From Chitinophagaceae bacterium (GTDB taxonomy: Bacteria; Bacteroidota; Bacteroidia; Chitinophagales; Chitinophagaceae), in contig JADKAZ010000005.1 in assembly GCA_016719015.1 (NCBI GenBank), positions 1 to 64,000 on the forward strand: a DNA stretch of 64,000 nucleotides, in the 5' to 3' direction. The first letter of the stretch is position 1. The number at the start of each line of letters is the position of its first letter. Made by a program: the position numbers and the translations under genes. The notes below the pieces were generated by a model. That model had not been told where the DNA came from. It did no database searches and worked only from the letters and a program-made list of their open reading frames with translations. Of this stretch, positions 8,430-16,614 are shown one piece after another.

Positions 8430-9071
8430 ATGAAAGAAATATCTGTTTGTATTGTAGATGATAACCGGGAGCTACGGAATGCCCTGGAAGAAATAATCTC
8501 TATGTCTGAAGGCTACTTATGCATTGGCACTATAGGAACTGCGGAAGATGCAATAAACCAGCTACCAATTCTTCAGCCAGAAGTAGTACTGATGGACATA
8601 AACCTGGGAACTGAACAAAGCGGTATTGATGTTGTAAGGGTATTGAAACCACAGATGCCGGATACTAATTTCATGATGTGTACAGTATATGAAGAAGATG
8701 ATAAAATATTCCAGGCGCTGAGTGCCGGTGCCAGCGGATATATATTAAAGAAAACCGATCCTGCCAGGATGCTGGAAGCTATCCGTGAATTATATGAAGG
8801 CGGTGCCCCGATGAGCAGCCAGATTGCCCGTAAAGTAGTAGTGGCTTTCCGGCAACAGACCGTAAGTAATACGGAGGGAGAAAACCTCGACATGTTATCT
8901 AACAGGGAAAAAGAAATTCTCGAATTGCTGTCCCGGGGATTAATGTATAAAGAAATAGCCTCTCAACTATTCCTGAGCCCGGAAACAGTTCGTAAACATG
9001 TTTATCATATTTATGAAAAGCTCCACGTAAATAACCGGGTGGCGGCTGTTAACAAATTCTACGGAAGATAA
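8430..9071 (+). CDS. LuxR/NarL-type response regulator (orphan)
   Basis: The start is taken at MKEISVCIVDDN, where the receiver domain begins; upstream in-frame sequence looks non-coding. The receiver (residues 1-120) has the acidic pair in 'IVDDN', phosphoacceptor Asp in 'VVLMDINLG', Thr in 'FMMCTVYEED' and Lys in 'YILKKTDP'. The C-terminal LuxR helix-turn-helix (about 150-213) reads 'LSNREKEILELLSRGLMYKE' with 'LSPETVRKHVYHIYEKL'. No sensor kinase lies beside it. A role in transcription control is certain as a class; the signal and regulon are unknown. Confidence 0.93.
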   Translation: MKEISVCIVDDNRELRNALEEIISMSEGYLCIGTIGTAEDAINQLPILQPEVVLMDINLGTEQSGIDVVRVLKPQMPDTNFMMCTVYEEDDKIFQALSAGASGYILKKTDPARMLEAIRELYEGGAPMSSQIARKVVVAFRQQTVSNTEGENLDMLSNREKEILELLSRGLMYKEIASQLFLSPETVRKHVYHIYEKLHVNNRVAAVNKFYGR

Positions 9072-9250
9072 TTTTTGCTGCTTTTTGCGGGTGAACATTG
9101 ATGTGGAGCTAAAAATACCACGAAAGGGGTATTGTTGTAATTATTCTACCACCTTACTTTTGAGAAAGAATAAAATATTTTATGCCCCACACCATTAACC
9201 ATTAACCTTAAAGCAAGCAATCGAAAGGGGCCTTGATCAGAAACCGTCAA

Positions 9251-9286
9251 AAAAAGCCCTCCGTTATTATTAATGGAGGGCTTTTT
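9251..9286. terminator. bidirectional terminator between convergent genes
   Basis: A perfect 12-bp stem (AAAAAGCCCTCC with GGAGGGCTTTTT) and a 12-nt loop lie between the response regulator and the convergent M1 peptidase. T runs are present on both strands. Confidence 0.9.
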
Positions 9287-9308
9287 AGTTAATGGAAAGT
9301 TTTTATTC

Positions 9309-11153
9309 CTACCACTTCAGATCAAGTTTATTATTTTTTCTTTCTACATCGGCCAGTCGCAATGATGGGTCTATTTCTACCACGGCAAATTCGGCGAGTT
9401 TCCGTGTAGTTTCTATGGTATAGGTAGAATGTGTCCACTTCCATGGTTCATAAACAATCCGGGGAATAGCCGGGTCTTCATCCGATTTTATACCATACAT
9501 CAGGTTCATCGGAACATAATGCAATTCTTTTGTCCCGTCTTTGAAAGTTATCTGTAAGTCGATTGGCATTGGCATCAACCCAATACGGCTCATCCTGACT
9601 TTTGTTTTACCCCCTTCTTCCCACAAACTATCAATATTATAATCAATTGTTTTGGTGGAGTTGATCCAGTATTCTTTATACCAATCCAATTTCATATCAC
9701 TAACTTTTTCAGCAATCCGCATAAAATCAGCAGCATTCGGATGTTTGAAACGCCATTGTTTATAATACTCTAATAAAATCTTATCCCTTACCGGTGCACC
9801 AACGATATAGCCTAACTGCTCTACAAATACAGCTCCTTTGGAATATACGGCAGGACCATAAGCGGCATTCAGGTTATAATGGTCTGCATGTGTTGTCAAC
9901 GGCTCTTCCTTACCACTTTTCACTAATGAATAGTAACTGTTGTAATTATCAATTTGTGCAAACCCTGTACTACTACTTAAGAAAGCTGCTATCCTTTCCT
10001 CTGCATACTGGGTGAATCCCTCATCCATCCACGGATATAATGATTCGTTCGTTCCCAGCAAACCATAATACCAGCTATGCATCCATTCATGTAAAGCAGC
10101 ACCCGGACCAATACACAAGGTTGCCATCGGATACTCCATACCACCATCTCCGCCATGAATAAAGGAGAACTGTTTGTATGGATACACTCCAAAGGTTTTT
10201 TCTATAAAAGGCAATGCCTTTTCGGCCATATCCAACAAGTCTTCCCATGATTTTGCACTGGAATTGGTAGGTTTATACAATACATGAATGGTAAGACTAT
10301 CTCTCAGCTTTCTCGATACATGAATAAATTCCGGATCAGCTGCCCACATAAAGTCATGGACATTGGGGGCAATGAATCGCCAGGTTAATTTTTCGCCAGC
10401 CGGTTTTTTTACTTTAGTGCCTTTCTCTTCATAGCCAAAACCGATTTGATTAGAATTTTGCAAATAACCGGTTCCGCCCAGCATATATTTTTTGTCGATG
10501 GAAATGCTGACATCAAAATCGCCCCACACCCCATAAAACTCACGGCCTACATATGGAGTAGGATGCCAGCCTTCATAATCATATTCGCATAACTTAGGAT
10601 ACCACTGGCTCATAGAATAACGGACTTTTGAAGAGGGGTTATCTCTGCCACTACGACGAATCTGCAAGGGTACCTGGGCTTCAAATTCCATATCAAACGT
10701 AACTTTTGATCTTGGAGGAATTGGTTTATCCAACTTTACTTCCAGAATTGTTTCCAATACAGTGTATACCTGTGGACGTCCGTTCATTTTCAGCGAGATT
10801 ATTTTCTGATACCCGATCTCATCAGGTTTAAGATTCACAATCCTGTCTTTCACCCGGCTGTCCCAATCCGGCCTGCCGCCTCCGCCATTTACCGCTCCTT
10901 GCCTCCTGCTACGGGTATCCATCATACTTCCTGGCTGAAAAGCATTGAAATAGAGATGGTAAAAAACTTTCGTTAGCGTATCGGGAGAATTATTGGTGTA
11001 CTCCAGTTTTTGTTTACCGGTAAACTGATTGGTTTGCACATTCATGTCAACATTCATCGTGTACTTTACCCGTTGCTGCCAGCGGTCAGGCTGGGCAAAA
11101 ATGACCAATGATAGCTGGAAAGTAAAAATTGATAATACAAAAATCTTCTTCAT
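9309..11153 (-). CDS. secreted M1-family zinc metallopeptidase
   Basis: The start is at MKKIFVLSIFTFQLSLVIFA, a signal peptide ending near 'FAQPD'; an in-frame upstream ATG would disrupt it. The N-terminal half is the beta-sandwich of M1 aminopeptidases ('GKQKLEYTNNSPDTLTKVFY'). The zinc site is 'HEWMH' at about residue 355, with the third ligand Glu 18 residues later in 'PWMDEGFTQYAEE'. The substrate-anchoring loop 'GGDGGMEYPM' corresponds to the GxMEN motif. It probably acts in the periplasm or outside the cell on peptides. It has no T9SS sorting domain at its end. Confidence 0.9.
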   Translation of the reverse strand: MKKIFVLSIFTFQLSLVIFAQPDRWQQRVKYTMNVDMNVQTNQFTGKQKLEYTNNSPDTLTKVFYHLYFNAFQPGSMMDTRSRRQGAVNGGGGRPDWDSRVKDRIVNLKPDEIGYQKIISLKMNGRPQVYTVLETILEVKLDKPIPPRSKVTFDMEFEAQVPLQIRRSGRDNPSSKVRYSMSQWYPKLCEYDYEGWHPTPYVGREFYGVWGDFDVSISIDKKYMLGGTGYLQNSNQIGFGYEEKGTKVKKPAGEKLTWRFIAPNVHDFMWAADPEFIHVSRKLRDSLTIHVLYKPTNSSAKSWEDLLDMAEKALPFIEKTFGVYPYKQFSFIHGGDGGMEYPMATLCIGPGAALHEWMHSWYYGLLGTNESLYPWMDEGFTQYAEERIAAFLSSSTGFAQIDNYNSYYSLVKSGKEEPLTTHADHYNLNAAYGPAVYSKGAVFVEQLGYIVGAPVRDKILLEYYKQWRFKHPNAADFMRIAEKVSDMKLDWYKEYWINSTKTIDYNIDSLWEEGGKTKVRMSRIGLMPMPIDLQITFKDGTKELHYVPMNLMYGIKSDEDPAIPRIVYEPWKWTHSTYTIETTRKLAEFAVVEIDPSLRLADVERKNNKLDLKW

Positions 11154-11461
11154 TAAAATATCGTTTGAAGTGGTAAATTTCGTCAAACCAATGTTATGGT
11201 AAAAACAAAATTTATTGCCGGTTATTCATTCATTTTTCCAGCAGAGAAACCCTTTTCTGCGGAAGAATTTTTTGTACGGGATTCAGAAAAGAAACCGTAA
11301 AGTGATGTGAGTGTTTTTTATTGTCCTATGATAGTGTTTTTACTCCGTTTTTTATACACAACGTCGGTATAAATGTGAAATACCTGAAAGTAGTATCGGA
11401 AAAATAAATTTTCGGTCAGAACTTTGCGCCGTTAAACTATTTTAACCTTAAAACACTATTT
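11154..11461. other. divergent intergenic region, no gene seen
   Basis: This 308-nt AT-rich gap separates the divergent M1 peptidase and outer-membrane protein genes and must hold both promoters. 'GAACTTTGCGCC' about 50 nt before the barrel gene resembles the -7 boxes elsewhere (ending CTTTGC). 'AAATACCTGAAAGTAGTAT' near 11379 resembles 'AAATACCACGAAAGGGGTAT' near 9115. No RNA or repeat is evident. Confidence 0.4.
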
Positions 11462-12178
11462 ATGAAAAAAATCAGCATTTGTGCCCTTGCATTATTTACA
11501 ACATTAGCTATGCAGGCACAAAACAAAAAAGGGAACTGGCTTTTAGGGGCCAGTTTGGGAAGCACCGGTTATTCATTTGGAAAAAGTGAAAGCGGAACAG
11601 TTGGTTCAACCAATATTAGTTATTCAGATAATAACTCATTTAACCTGGGAATTTACCCGACTGTGGGATATTATATTTCTGACAATGTAATCCTGGGCAC
11701 TTATTTTACTGTGGGGTTCAGCAATTCCAAAAATGACAACAGTAATAATTACAGCAGTAACACTTCAGAAAGTAAAAGCAATTATGGCTATTTCGGTCTT
11801 GGCCCATTTGGCCGTTTTTACTTTGGAAACAATGGTGGAAAGGGACAGCCTTTTGCGGAAGTAAGTACTGGCATTACTTTTTATCCCGGCTACAAAGGAG
11901 AATATATCCCTAACACAGGAACTGGCTACACATATGAATATGAAAAATACCATCCCTGGAATGCAGGTGTTAAGTTTGGTTATGAGCACTTCATCAATGA
12001 GACGGTTGGGATACAGTATTACATAGGTTATACCCACTCCAATTATCAATATAATACGGTATATAAATACCCGTCATTACCCGATGCAGTGTATACTTAC
12101 GAAAGCTCAAGTAATAATATTTCTTTTGGTGCTGGGTTACAAATACACCTGAATTGTGGTAAGAAAAAGAAGAAATAA
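11462..12178 (+). CDS. outer-membrane beta-barrel protein
   Basis: The 238-residue product begins with a clear signal peptide (MKKISICALALFTTLAMQAQ). Alternating hydrophobic and aromatic strands follow, for example 'NWLLGASLGSTGYSFG', 'SFNLGIYPTVGYYISDN' and 'YGYFGLGPFGRFYFGNN'. Serine- and asparagine-rich loops lie between them. This is the layout of small 8-10 strand barrels of the OmpX/OmpW type. The protein ends with an unusual run of lysines after 'IHLNCG'. No substrate or partner can be inferred. Confidence 0.82.
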   Translation: MKKISICALALFTTLAMQAQNKKGNWLLGASLGSTGYSFGKSESGTVGSTNISYSDNNSFNLGIYPTVGYYISDNVILGTYFTVGFSNSKNDNSNNYSSNTSESKSNYGYFGLGPFGRFYFGNNGGKGQPFAEVSTGITFYPGYKGEYIPNTGTGYTYEYEKYHPWNAGVKFGYEHFINETVGIQYYIGYTHSNYQYNTVYKYPSLPDAVYTYESSSNNISFGAGLQIHLNCGKKKKK

Positions 12179-12189
12179 ATTCTATTGAC

Positions 12190-12218
12190 AAAAAAAACCG
12201 GCAGTCGCCGGTTTTTTT
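12190..12218. terminator. bidirectional terminator
   Basis: The stem CCGGC/GCCGG with a 4-nt loop AGTC is extended by paired A8/T7 runs on either side. It lies between the convergent barrel and PepSY-like genes. Confidence 0.9.
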
Positions 12219-12224
12219 GTCTTA

Positions 12225-12674
12225 TCATATTGCTACAGTAGTTCTTATCAGCCTTCCCTCGGTATTAAAAAAAAGGAATTTATTCTCTACATTATTCTTT
12301 GATACTTTCAACCGGTACTGTATTACATACCCGGGCAGGTACAACACTTCAACATCAAGCACCTGCATACCAGCATACTTACTTTTTGAAAATCCTTCTT
12401 TAACATCGCTGGTGAGTTTATCATAGGTCCATTCTTTCAGGGTTCTTTTCCAGATACCTTTATTACTGTACTCAGCATTCATTTTATTGCTATCCTGTTC
12501 AAACCGGACATTTACATTCACGACATCATTCTCCCATTGCACATTTTTAGCATCAGGATATTGTTTGAAAAAATTTTCTTTGGCTTGTTCAGGAATAGAA
12601 GTTACCTGCGCATTTCCGGCGGTAGAAATTACCAGTACAGTAGTCAGGCATACAAGTAAGCGAATGGATTTCAT
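12225..12674 (-). CDS. secreted PepSY-like (DUF2874-type) protein
   Basis: The 149-residue protein starts with a signal peptide ending near 'STAGNAQ'. The rest is a tandem of PepSY-like folds: 'AKENFFKQYPDAKNVQWEND' followed by 'SDVKEGFSKSKYAGMQVLDV' and 'GYVIQYRLKVSKNNVENKF'. The pattern 'F.k.yP.a..v.We' is characteristic of the periplasmic family abundant in Bacteroidota. The function is not established; inhibition of proteases has been proposed for PepSY domains in general. Confidence 0.85.
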   Translation of the reverse strand: MKSIRLLVCLTTVLVISTAGNAQVTSIPEQAKENFFKQYPDAKNVQWENDVVNVNVRFEQDSNKMNAEYSNKGIWKRTLKEWTYDKLTSDVKEGFSKSKYAGMQVLDVEVLYLPGYVIQYRLKVSKNNVENKFLFFNTEGRLIRTTVAI

Positions 12675-12742
12675 AAATATGTGGTTTTAAATGAAAGAAT
12701 TCAGGGGCAAAAATAGTGACAGCTTTTCATAATAAAATGCTA

Positions 12743-13439
12743 TTAATCTTTCCCTGCCACTACAATCACTATCTCGCCTTTCACTGTTTTCTGGTTAAAG
12801 TAGTCCGCTACTTCCCGCAATGTGCCCTGTTTATTTTCTTCAAACATCTTGGTCAATTCCCGGCTTACACTGCATTGCCTGTCTGCTCCAAAATAAATGA
12901 TAAACTCTTCCAGTGTTTTCACTAACCGCATGGGCGACTCATAAAAGATCAACGTTCTTTCATCGTCTGCCAGTTGCTTCAGCAAAGTTTGCCTTCCTTT
13001 TTTTAATGGCAAAGAAACCTTCAAAGCAAAAACGGTTGGTGGGGATACCACTGTTTACTAATGCTGGTACAAAAGCCGTGGCACCAGGCAGGCATTCCAC
13101 TTTCACACCAACTTTAATACATTCTCTTACCAACAAAAAAGCCGGATCGGAAATACCGGGAGTGCCTGCATCTGTTACCACCGCCATTTTCTTTCCTTCT
13201 AATAACTGGCTTACCAAATGATGCAGCACTTTATGTTCATTGTGCTGATGATAAGGAGAAAGTGGTTTTGTGATCTGGTAATGATTCAGCAGGTGAGATG
13301 TAGTTCTTGTATCTTCTGCCAAAATAAGATCCACTTCTTTTAATACTTCAATTGCCCGGAGGGTGATGTCTTTAAGATTGCCGATGGGTGTGGGAACTAA
13401 GATAAAGATTCCCCAGAACTTCGTTCCCACCTTCGCCAA
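12743..13439 (-). CDS. rsmI: 16S rRNA 2'-O-methyltransferase RsmI; reading frame broken once
   Basis: RsmI methylates the 2'-OH of C1402 in 16S rRNA. The N-terminal part reads 'ILVPTPIGNLKDITLRA', 'EDTRTTSHLL' and 'TDAGTPGISDPAFLLV', all signature motifs of this tetrapyrrole-methylase-like fold. The frame changes between 12998 and 13013: the upstream frame ends soon after 'EGFFAIKKRK', while the downstream frame reads 'LPLKKGRQTLLKQL' and continues to the normal end. Removing one base (from the TTT, or from the A7 run on the minus strand) restores the expected 'EGFLPLKKGRQ'. The start is uncertain: only TTG at 13439 or GTG at 13430 precede the first motif. Confidence 0.88.
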
Positions 13440-13530
13440 GGGCCGGAGGCCCAGGGGTTAAATTGTGTCCTTCATTTGTTGGAGAGCTACTCAATATAGA
13501 AAGACGTTGTTAGTGAATATGAAGCTTCGT

Positions 13531-13556
13531 AACTCCCCTTTAGGGGTTGGGGGTTG
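13531..13556. repeat. intergenic palindromic repeat CCCCTTTAGGGG type
   Basis: The sequence 'ACTCCCCTTTAGGGGTTGGGGG' belongs to a family of copies at several gene ends in this window. Here it supplies the last codons (Thr-Pro-Asn-Pro) and the stop codon of purS. Confidence 0.8.
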
Positions 13557-13794
13557 TACTGATTTCGAAGTACTCCATCACAGGATTAGCCAATAATCTC
13601 TTACTGGCTTCTTCTGCAATTTGTTTTGCTTTATCCGGTGAATCAGCAGTTACCTGGAGCGTAATATTTTTTCCTATCCGCACATCTTCCACGCCGCTGA
13701 GGCCAAGATTTTCCAAACCTCCCATCACGGCTTTTCCCTGCGGGTCTAATAATTCTTTCAGGGGCATTACTTTTATCTGAACAGTGTAGGTCAT
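13540..13794 (-). CDS. purS: phosphoribosylformylglycinamidine synthase subunit PurS
   Basis: PurS is the small subunit bridging PurL and PurQ in the fourth step of purine synthesis. The 84-residue product starts 'MTYTVQIKVMPLKELLDPQG' and contains 'GLSGVEDVRIGKNITLQV' and 'EEASKRLLANPVMEYF', matching the family along its length. Its ATG overlaps the restored TGA of pssA (ATGA), so the two are probably translationally coupled. As the DNA stands, a frame error in pssA makes them appear as one 346-codon frame. The last four residues come from an intergenic repeat. purL and purQ are not in the window. Confidence 0.9.
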   Translation of the reverse strand: MTYTVQIKVMPLKELLDPQGKAVMGGLENLGLSGVEDVRIGKNITLQVTADSPDKAKQIAEEASKRLLANPVMEYFEISTTPNP

Positions 13795-14547
13795 GCTGTT
13801 TTGTTTTTGAAGAGCAAAGATATAAGAACATAAGCAAGCACTATTACCGGCATTGCCAGCCATTTTAAAATAAATCAGGGCAAACTTATTAAGATTAAAG
13901 TATTTCGGCAAATTATTCTTAACGCTGAAATCTTTAAACTTCAATGCCATCAATGGTAAAGTAGAAACCATCAACCAGGAGAGTGCCAGTATCAACCCAT
14001 ACAAAAACCATTTGTTGAGCAACAGTGTTCTGATACTTTCATCATTTACATTCCAGTATATTAATGGAAGGGAAGCGACAAAAAGCCCCACTGCCGGTAC
14101 CGGCATTCCTTTAAAAGAATATGACTGACTGGTATCCAGGTTAAATCTAGCCAGCCGCCATGCTGCCGCACCGGGCAATAAGAAGGCAGGCAACAACATA
14201 ATCATTGAAACAACCCCTCCGGGATGTTGAGCAAAACTTAATCGCAAAAATTGGTATAGAATCAAACCCGGGGCTACACCAAAACTTACAAGGTCAGCTA
14301 ATGAATCCAATTGCTTACCCATTTCGGAACTGGCTTTAAAAAGACGGGCCACAAATCCATCCAAAAAAGCAACTAAAGCGGCTATTCCAATAAAAAGCGA
14401 GGCCATCCATATTTTTTCAGGGATGTAGAGCAATTCTGTGCCTTCAGCATTCACAGTTATCATAATACCATTCTGCAGTGTAAAGACAATAGCCAAACAG
14501 CCGAAAACAAGATTCAGTAATGTAAAGAGATTGGGGATTTGCTTCAT
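13791..14547 (-). CDS. pssA: CDP-diacylglycerol-serine O-phosphatidyltransferase; frameshift near the end
   Basis: PssA makes phosphatidylserine, the precursor of phosphatidylethanolamine, at the inner membrane. The start is at MKQIPNLFTLLNLVFG. The CDP-alcohol phosphotransferase signature (DG-x2-AR-x8-G-x3-D-x3-D) is present: 'FLDGFVARLFKASSEMGKQL' followed by 'DSLADLVSFG'. Several TM helices follow. Near 13863-13866 one extra A shifts the frame. The alternative frame reads 'WLAMPVIVLAYVLISLLF', a proper final TM helix, and ends at TGA 13791-13793 overlapping purS. The frame as written instead runs on into purS. Confidence 0.88.
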
Positions 14548-14552
14548 AGTAT

Positions 14553-14566
14553 AGTCAACAGTCAAC
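14553..14566. repeat. left copy of inverted repeat flanking the S23 gene
   Basis: AGTCAACAGTCAAC lies just upstream of pssA. Its first 11 nt are matched in reverse complement at 15004-15014, on the other side of the four-helix-bundle gene. Confidence 0.55.
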
Positions 14567-14605
14567 GGACGAGAGTCCACAGCGGGTCGTTAACTGTTTA
14601 TAATT

Positions 14606-14962
14606 TTATTCGTTTAGCGAATTTATTAAAGCCTGGATCATCTTAACTAAAATTTCAACCTGGTTATATAGATTGGTAAATTTTTCATCCGTTAAGTAAG
14701 TTCTCCTTCTTGCCAAATATAAGCAACCCACCACTTCGAGAGCCGACCTGTTTGCAATTACCAGGAATCTTTTGAATTCAGCATTTGTTAACCCAGTCGA
14801 CCCTTCTACTATGTTTAACGAAACAGAGTTAGCCGCCCTTCTAATCTGACTCGATAAAGAATATACCTCATGCTTAGGAAAAGAGTGAGCAAGCGAATCA
14901 ATCTCATCTGTTAGTTCAAGTGAAAGTTGCCATACTTTTAAATTCTCAAACTTAAATGCCAT
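14606..14962 (-). CDS. four-helix-bundle protein of the S23/intervening-sequence family
   Basis: The 118-residue product contains the family hallmarks 'FENLKVWQLSLELTDEI', 'LSSQIRRAANSVSLNIVEG', 'EFKRFLVIANRSALEV' and a final amphipathic helix 'LYNQVEILVKMIQALINSL'. The family was first noted in 23S rRNA intervening sequences and is scattered singly in Bacteroidota chromosomes. The bAvd protein of diversity-generating retroelements has the same fold, but no reverse transcriptase or repeat pair is seen here. The cellular role is unknown. The gene lies between pepP and pssA with short inverted repeats outside it. Confidence 0.88.
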   Translation of the reverse strand: MAFKFENLKVWQLSLELTDEIDSLAHSFPKHEVYSLSSQIRRAANSVSLNIVEGSTGLTNAEFKRFLVIANRSALEVVGCLYLARRRTYLTDEKFTNLYNQVEILVKMIQALINSLNE

Positions 14963-15003
14963 ACTACGCTTTATTACTCTCCAAATTTCAGGGTTCTGCT
15001 ATG

Positions 15004-15014
15004 GACTGTTGACT
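15004..15014. repeat. right copy of inverted repeat flanking the S23 gene
   Basis: GACTGTTGACT is the exact reverse complement of 14553-14563. The pair encloses the four-helix-bundle gene. Confidence 0.5.
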
Positions 15015-15027
15015 GTCGAACGTGGTC

Positions 15028-16317
15028 TTATCTTTTCATCAAAGCTTCAATCTCTTCTACAGTAATTGGAATATTTTTCATCAAATCTTTATTCCCATTC
15101 TTTGTTATCCAGAGATTGTTCTCAATCCGTATTCCCATTTGTTCTTCTTCAATATAAATACCAGGTTCAACAGTAAATACCATACCGGCCTTAATTGGTT
15201 CTGTTCTTGTTCCCAGGTCATGTACATCAATACCAAGATGATGAGAAATACCATGGTACAAATATTTGCGGTAAGCCCTGTTTTCGGGGTCTTCATTTTT
15301 TACATCTGATTTTCTAATCAACCCAATTTTCAAAAATTGCTGCGTAGCTTCTTCGCCTACTTTATCTGTATAATCAAGAATGCTGATCCCCGGTTTCAAA
15401 ATACTTTTTGCATAATCATGTAAATGAAGGCAGGCATTATAAACTGTTTTTTGCCGCCGGCCAAATTTTCCATTCACCGGAACAGTTCTTGTAAGGTCGG
15501 CACAATAACCACCATACTCGGCACCAAAATCCATTAATATCAGCTCTCCATCTTTACACTCAGCATTATTACTTACATAGTGCAATGTTCTGGCCCTGTC
15601 GCCACTGGCAATGATGCTGCCGTAAGCAGGACCAGTAGCCCGTTGGCTGAGGAAAGAATGAAATATTTCTGCTTCTATTTCATATTCCATCACACCCGGT
15701 TTGATAAATTTCAACAACCGACGGAATGTATTATCTGTAATATCGATGGCCTTTTGTAACACTTCTACTTCCAATGCAGTTTTAACGCCTCTCAATTCTT
15801 TCATGATCTTTGCTGCCCGTAAATACGTATGCAGCGGGTAGCGGCTTTTCATTTCATCAACAAACCGGTATTCTCTTGTTCTCAGGAGATTCGATTTGCG
15901 GTCGTTCTCATTACTGTCCAGGTATATATTATCCGCCAGGTGAATCCATGGTTGCAACAATCCATCAAGGCTGTCCAGCCAAACTATAGTTGTAATACCA
16001 CTCATCGCCTGTGCTTCATTTACCCGCAATCTTTTGCCATCCCATTTCTCTTTTAATTCATTGGGGCGGACCAATACCAGTACTTCACGGTATTTTGGAT
16101 CAGGGTTATCAGGAAATAAAATTACCATGCTGTCTTCCTGTGTAACACCACTGAGCCAAAATAAATCGCTGTTTTGTTTAAAATTGTAAATAGCGTCGCC
16201 ATTAGAAGATACTTCGTCATTACTTACAAAAATGGCAATGGATTTTTTTTGCATCTGGCCGACAAACCGTTTACGGTTTTCAATAAAGATGTCTTTGTTG
16301 AGGGGTAAATATTTCAT
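15028..16317 (-). CDS. pepP: Xaa-Pro aminopeptidase (aminopeptidase P)
   Basis: This is a dinuclear-metal M24 peptidase that removes an N-terminal residue before proline. The N-terminal AMP_N domain reads 'VSNDEVSSNGDAIYNFKQNS'. The C-terminal pita-bread fold has all five expected ligands: the Asp pair around 'LMDFGAEYGGYCADLTRT', His in 'HGISHHLGIDVHD', Glu in 'FTVEPGIYIE' and Glu in 'GIRIENNLWIT'. At 429 residues it has the usual length. No signal peptide is present, so it is cytoplasmic. Confidence 0.93.
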   Translation of the reverse strand: MKYLPLNKDIFIENRKRFVGQMQKKSIAIFVSNDEVSSNGDAIYNFKQNSDLFWLSGVTQEDSMVILFPDNPDPKYREVLVLVRPNELKEKWDGKRLRVNEAQAMSGITTIVWLDSLDGLLQPWIHLADNIYLDSNENDRKSNLLRTREYRFVDEMKSRYPLHTYLRAAKIMKELRGVKTALEVEVLQKAIDITDNTFRRLLKFIKPGVMEYEIEAEIFHSFLSQRATGPAYGSIIASGDRARTLHYVSNNAECKDGELILMDFGAEYGGYCADLTRTVPVNGKFGRRQKTVYNACLHLHDYAKSILKPGISILDYTDKVGEEATQQFLKIGLIRKSDVKNEDPENRAYRKYLYHGISHHLGIDVHDLGTRTEPIKAGMVFTVEPGIYIEEEQMGIRIENNLWITKNGNKDLMKNIPITVEEIEALMKR

Positions 16318-16554
16318 GAGCTAAGGTTTGGTTCGTTTAAAGCAAGCAATTAAATATTGCTCTAAAGATAATAAGCAAACTTATCAGCCAAATATCTTTC
16401 ATCACAAAACTGGAAAAGAGAATAAGAATTGAACGATTTTCAACATTTTCGGGTTTTAGGCAGATTTATTGCAAGGTGAAAAGAACAAAATGAATGACTC
16501 CCAACAGGCGTAGTAAAATTTTAGCTTCCATTTAATGTGTATTACTAACACTTG
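16318..16554. other. divergent intergenic region, nothing identified
   Basis: This AT-rich gap lies between divergent pepP and pckA. Apart from the pckA promoter at its right side I see no gene, hairpin or repeat. Confidence 0.4.
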
Positions 16555-16587
16555 TTTGTGTTTAAATAGTTTTGATACTTACCTTTG
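16555..16587 (+). promoter_or_regulatory. predicted pckA promoter (TTTG ... TACCTTTG)
   Basis: TTTG at 16555-16558 and TACCTTTG at 16580-16587 match the Bacteroidota -33/-7 pattern, with a start-to-start spacing of 25 nt. The ATG follows about 27 nt downstream. Confidence 0.65.
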
Positions 16588-16614
16588 CTCCTTCAACAAA
16601 TTTGATTGCTAATT

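Noticed and set aside
13540..14580. A natural PssA-PurS fusion protein
   Set aside because: The alternative frame gives a better PssA C-terminus and an ATGA overlap with purS.
14606..14962. Diversity-generating retroelement (S23 protein as an Avd factor)
   Set aside because: No reverse transcriptase, template or variable repeat is present in the window.
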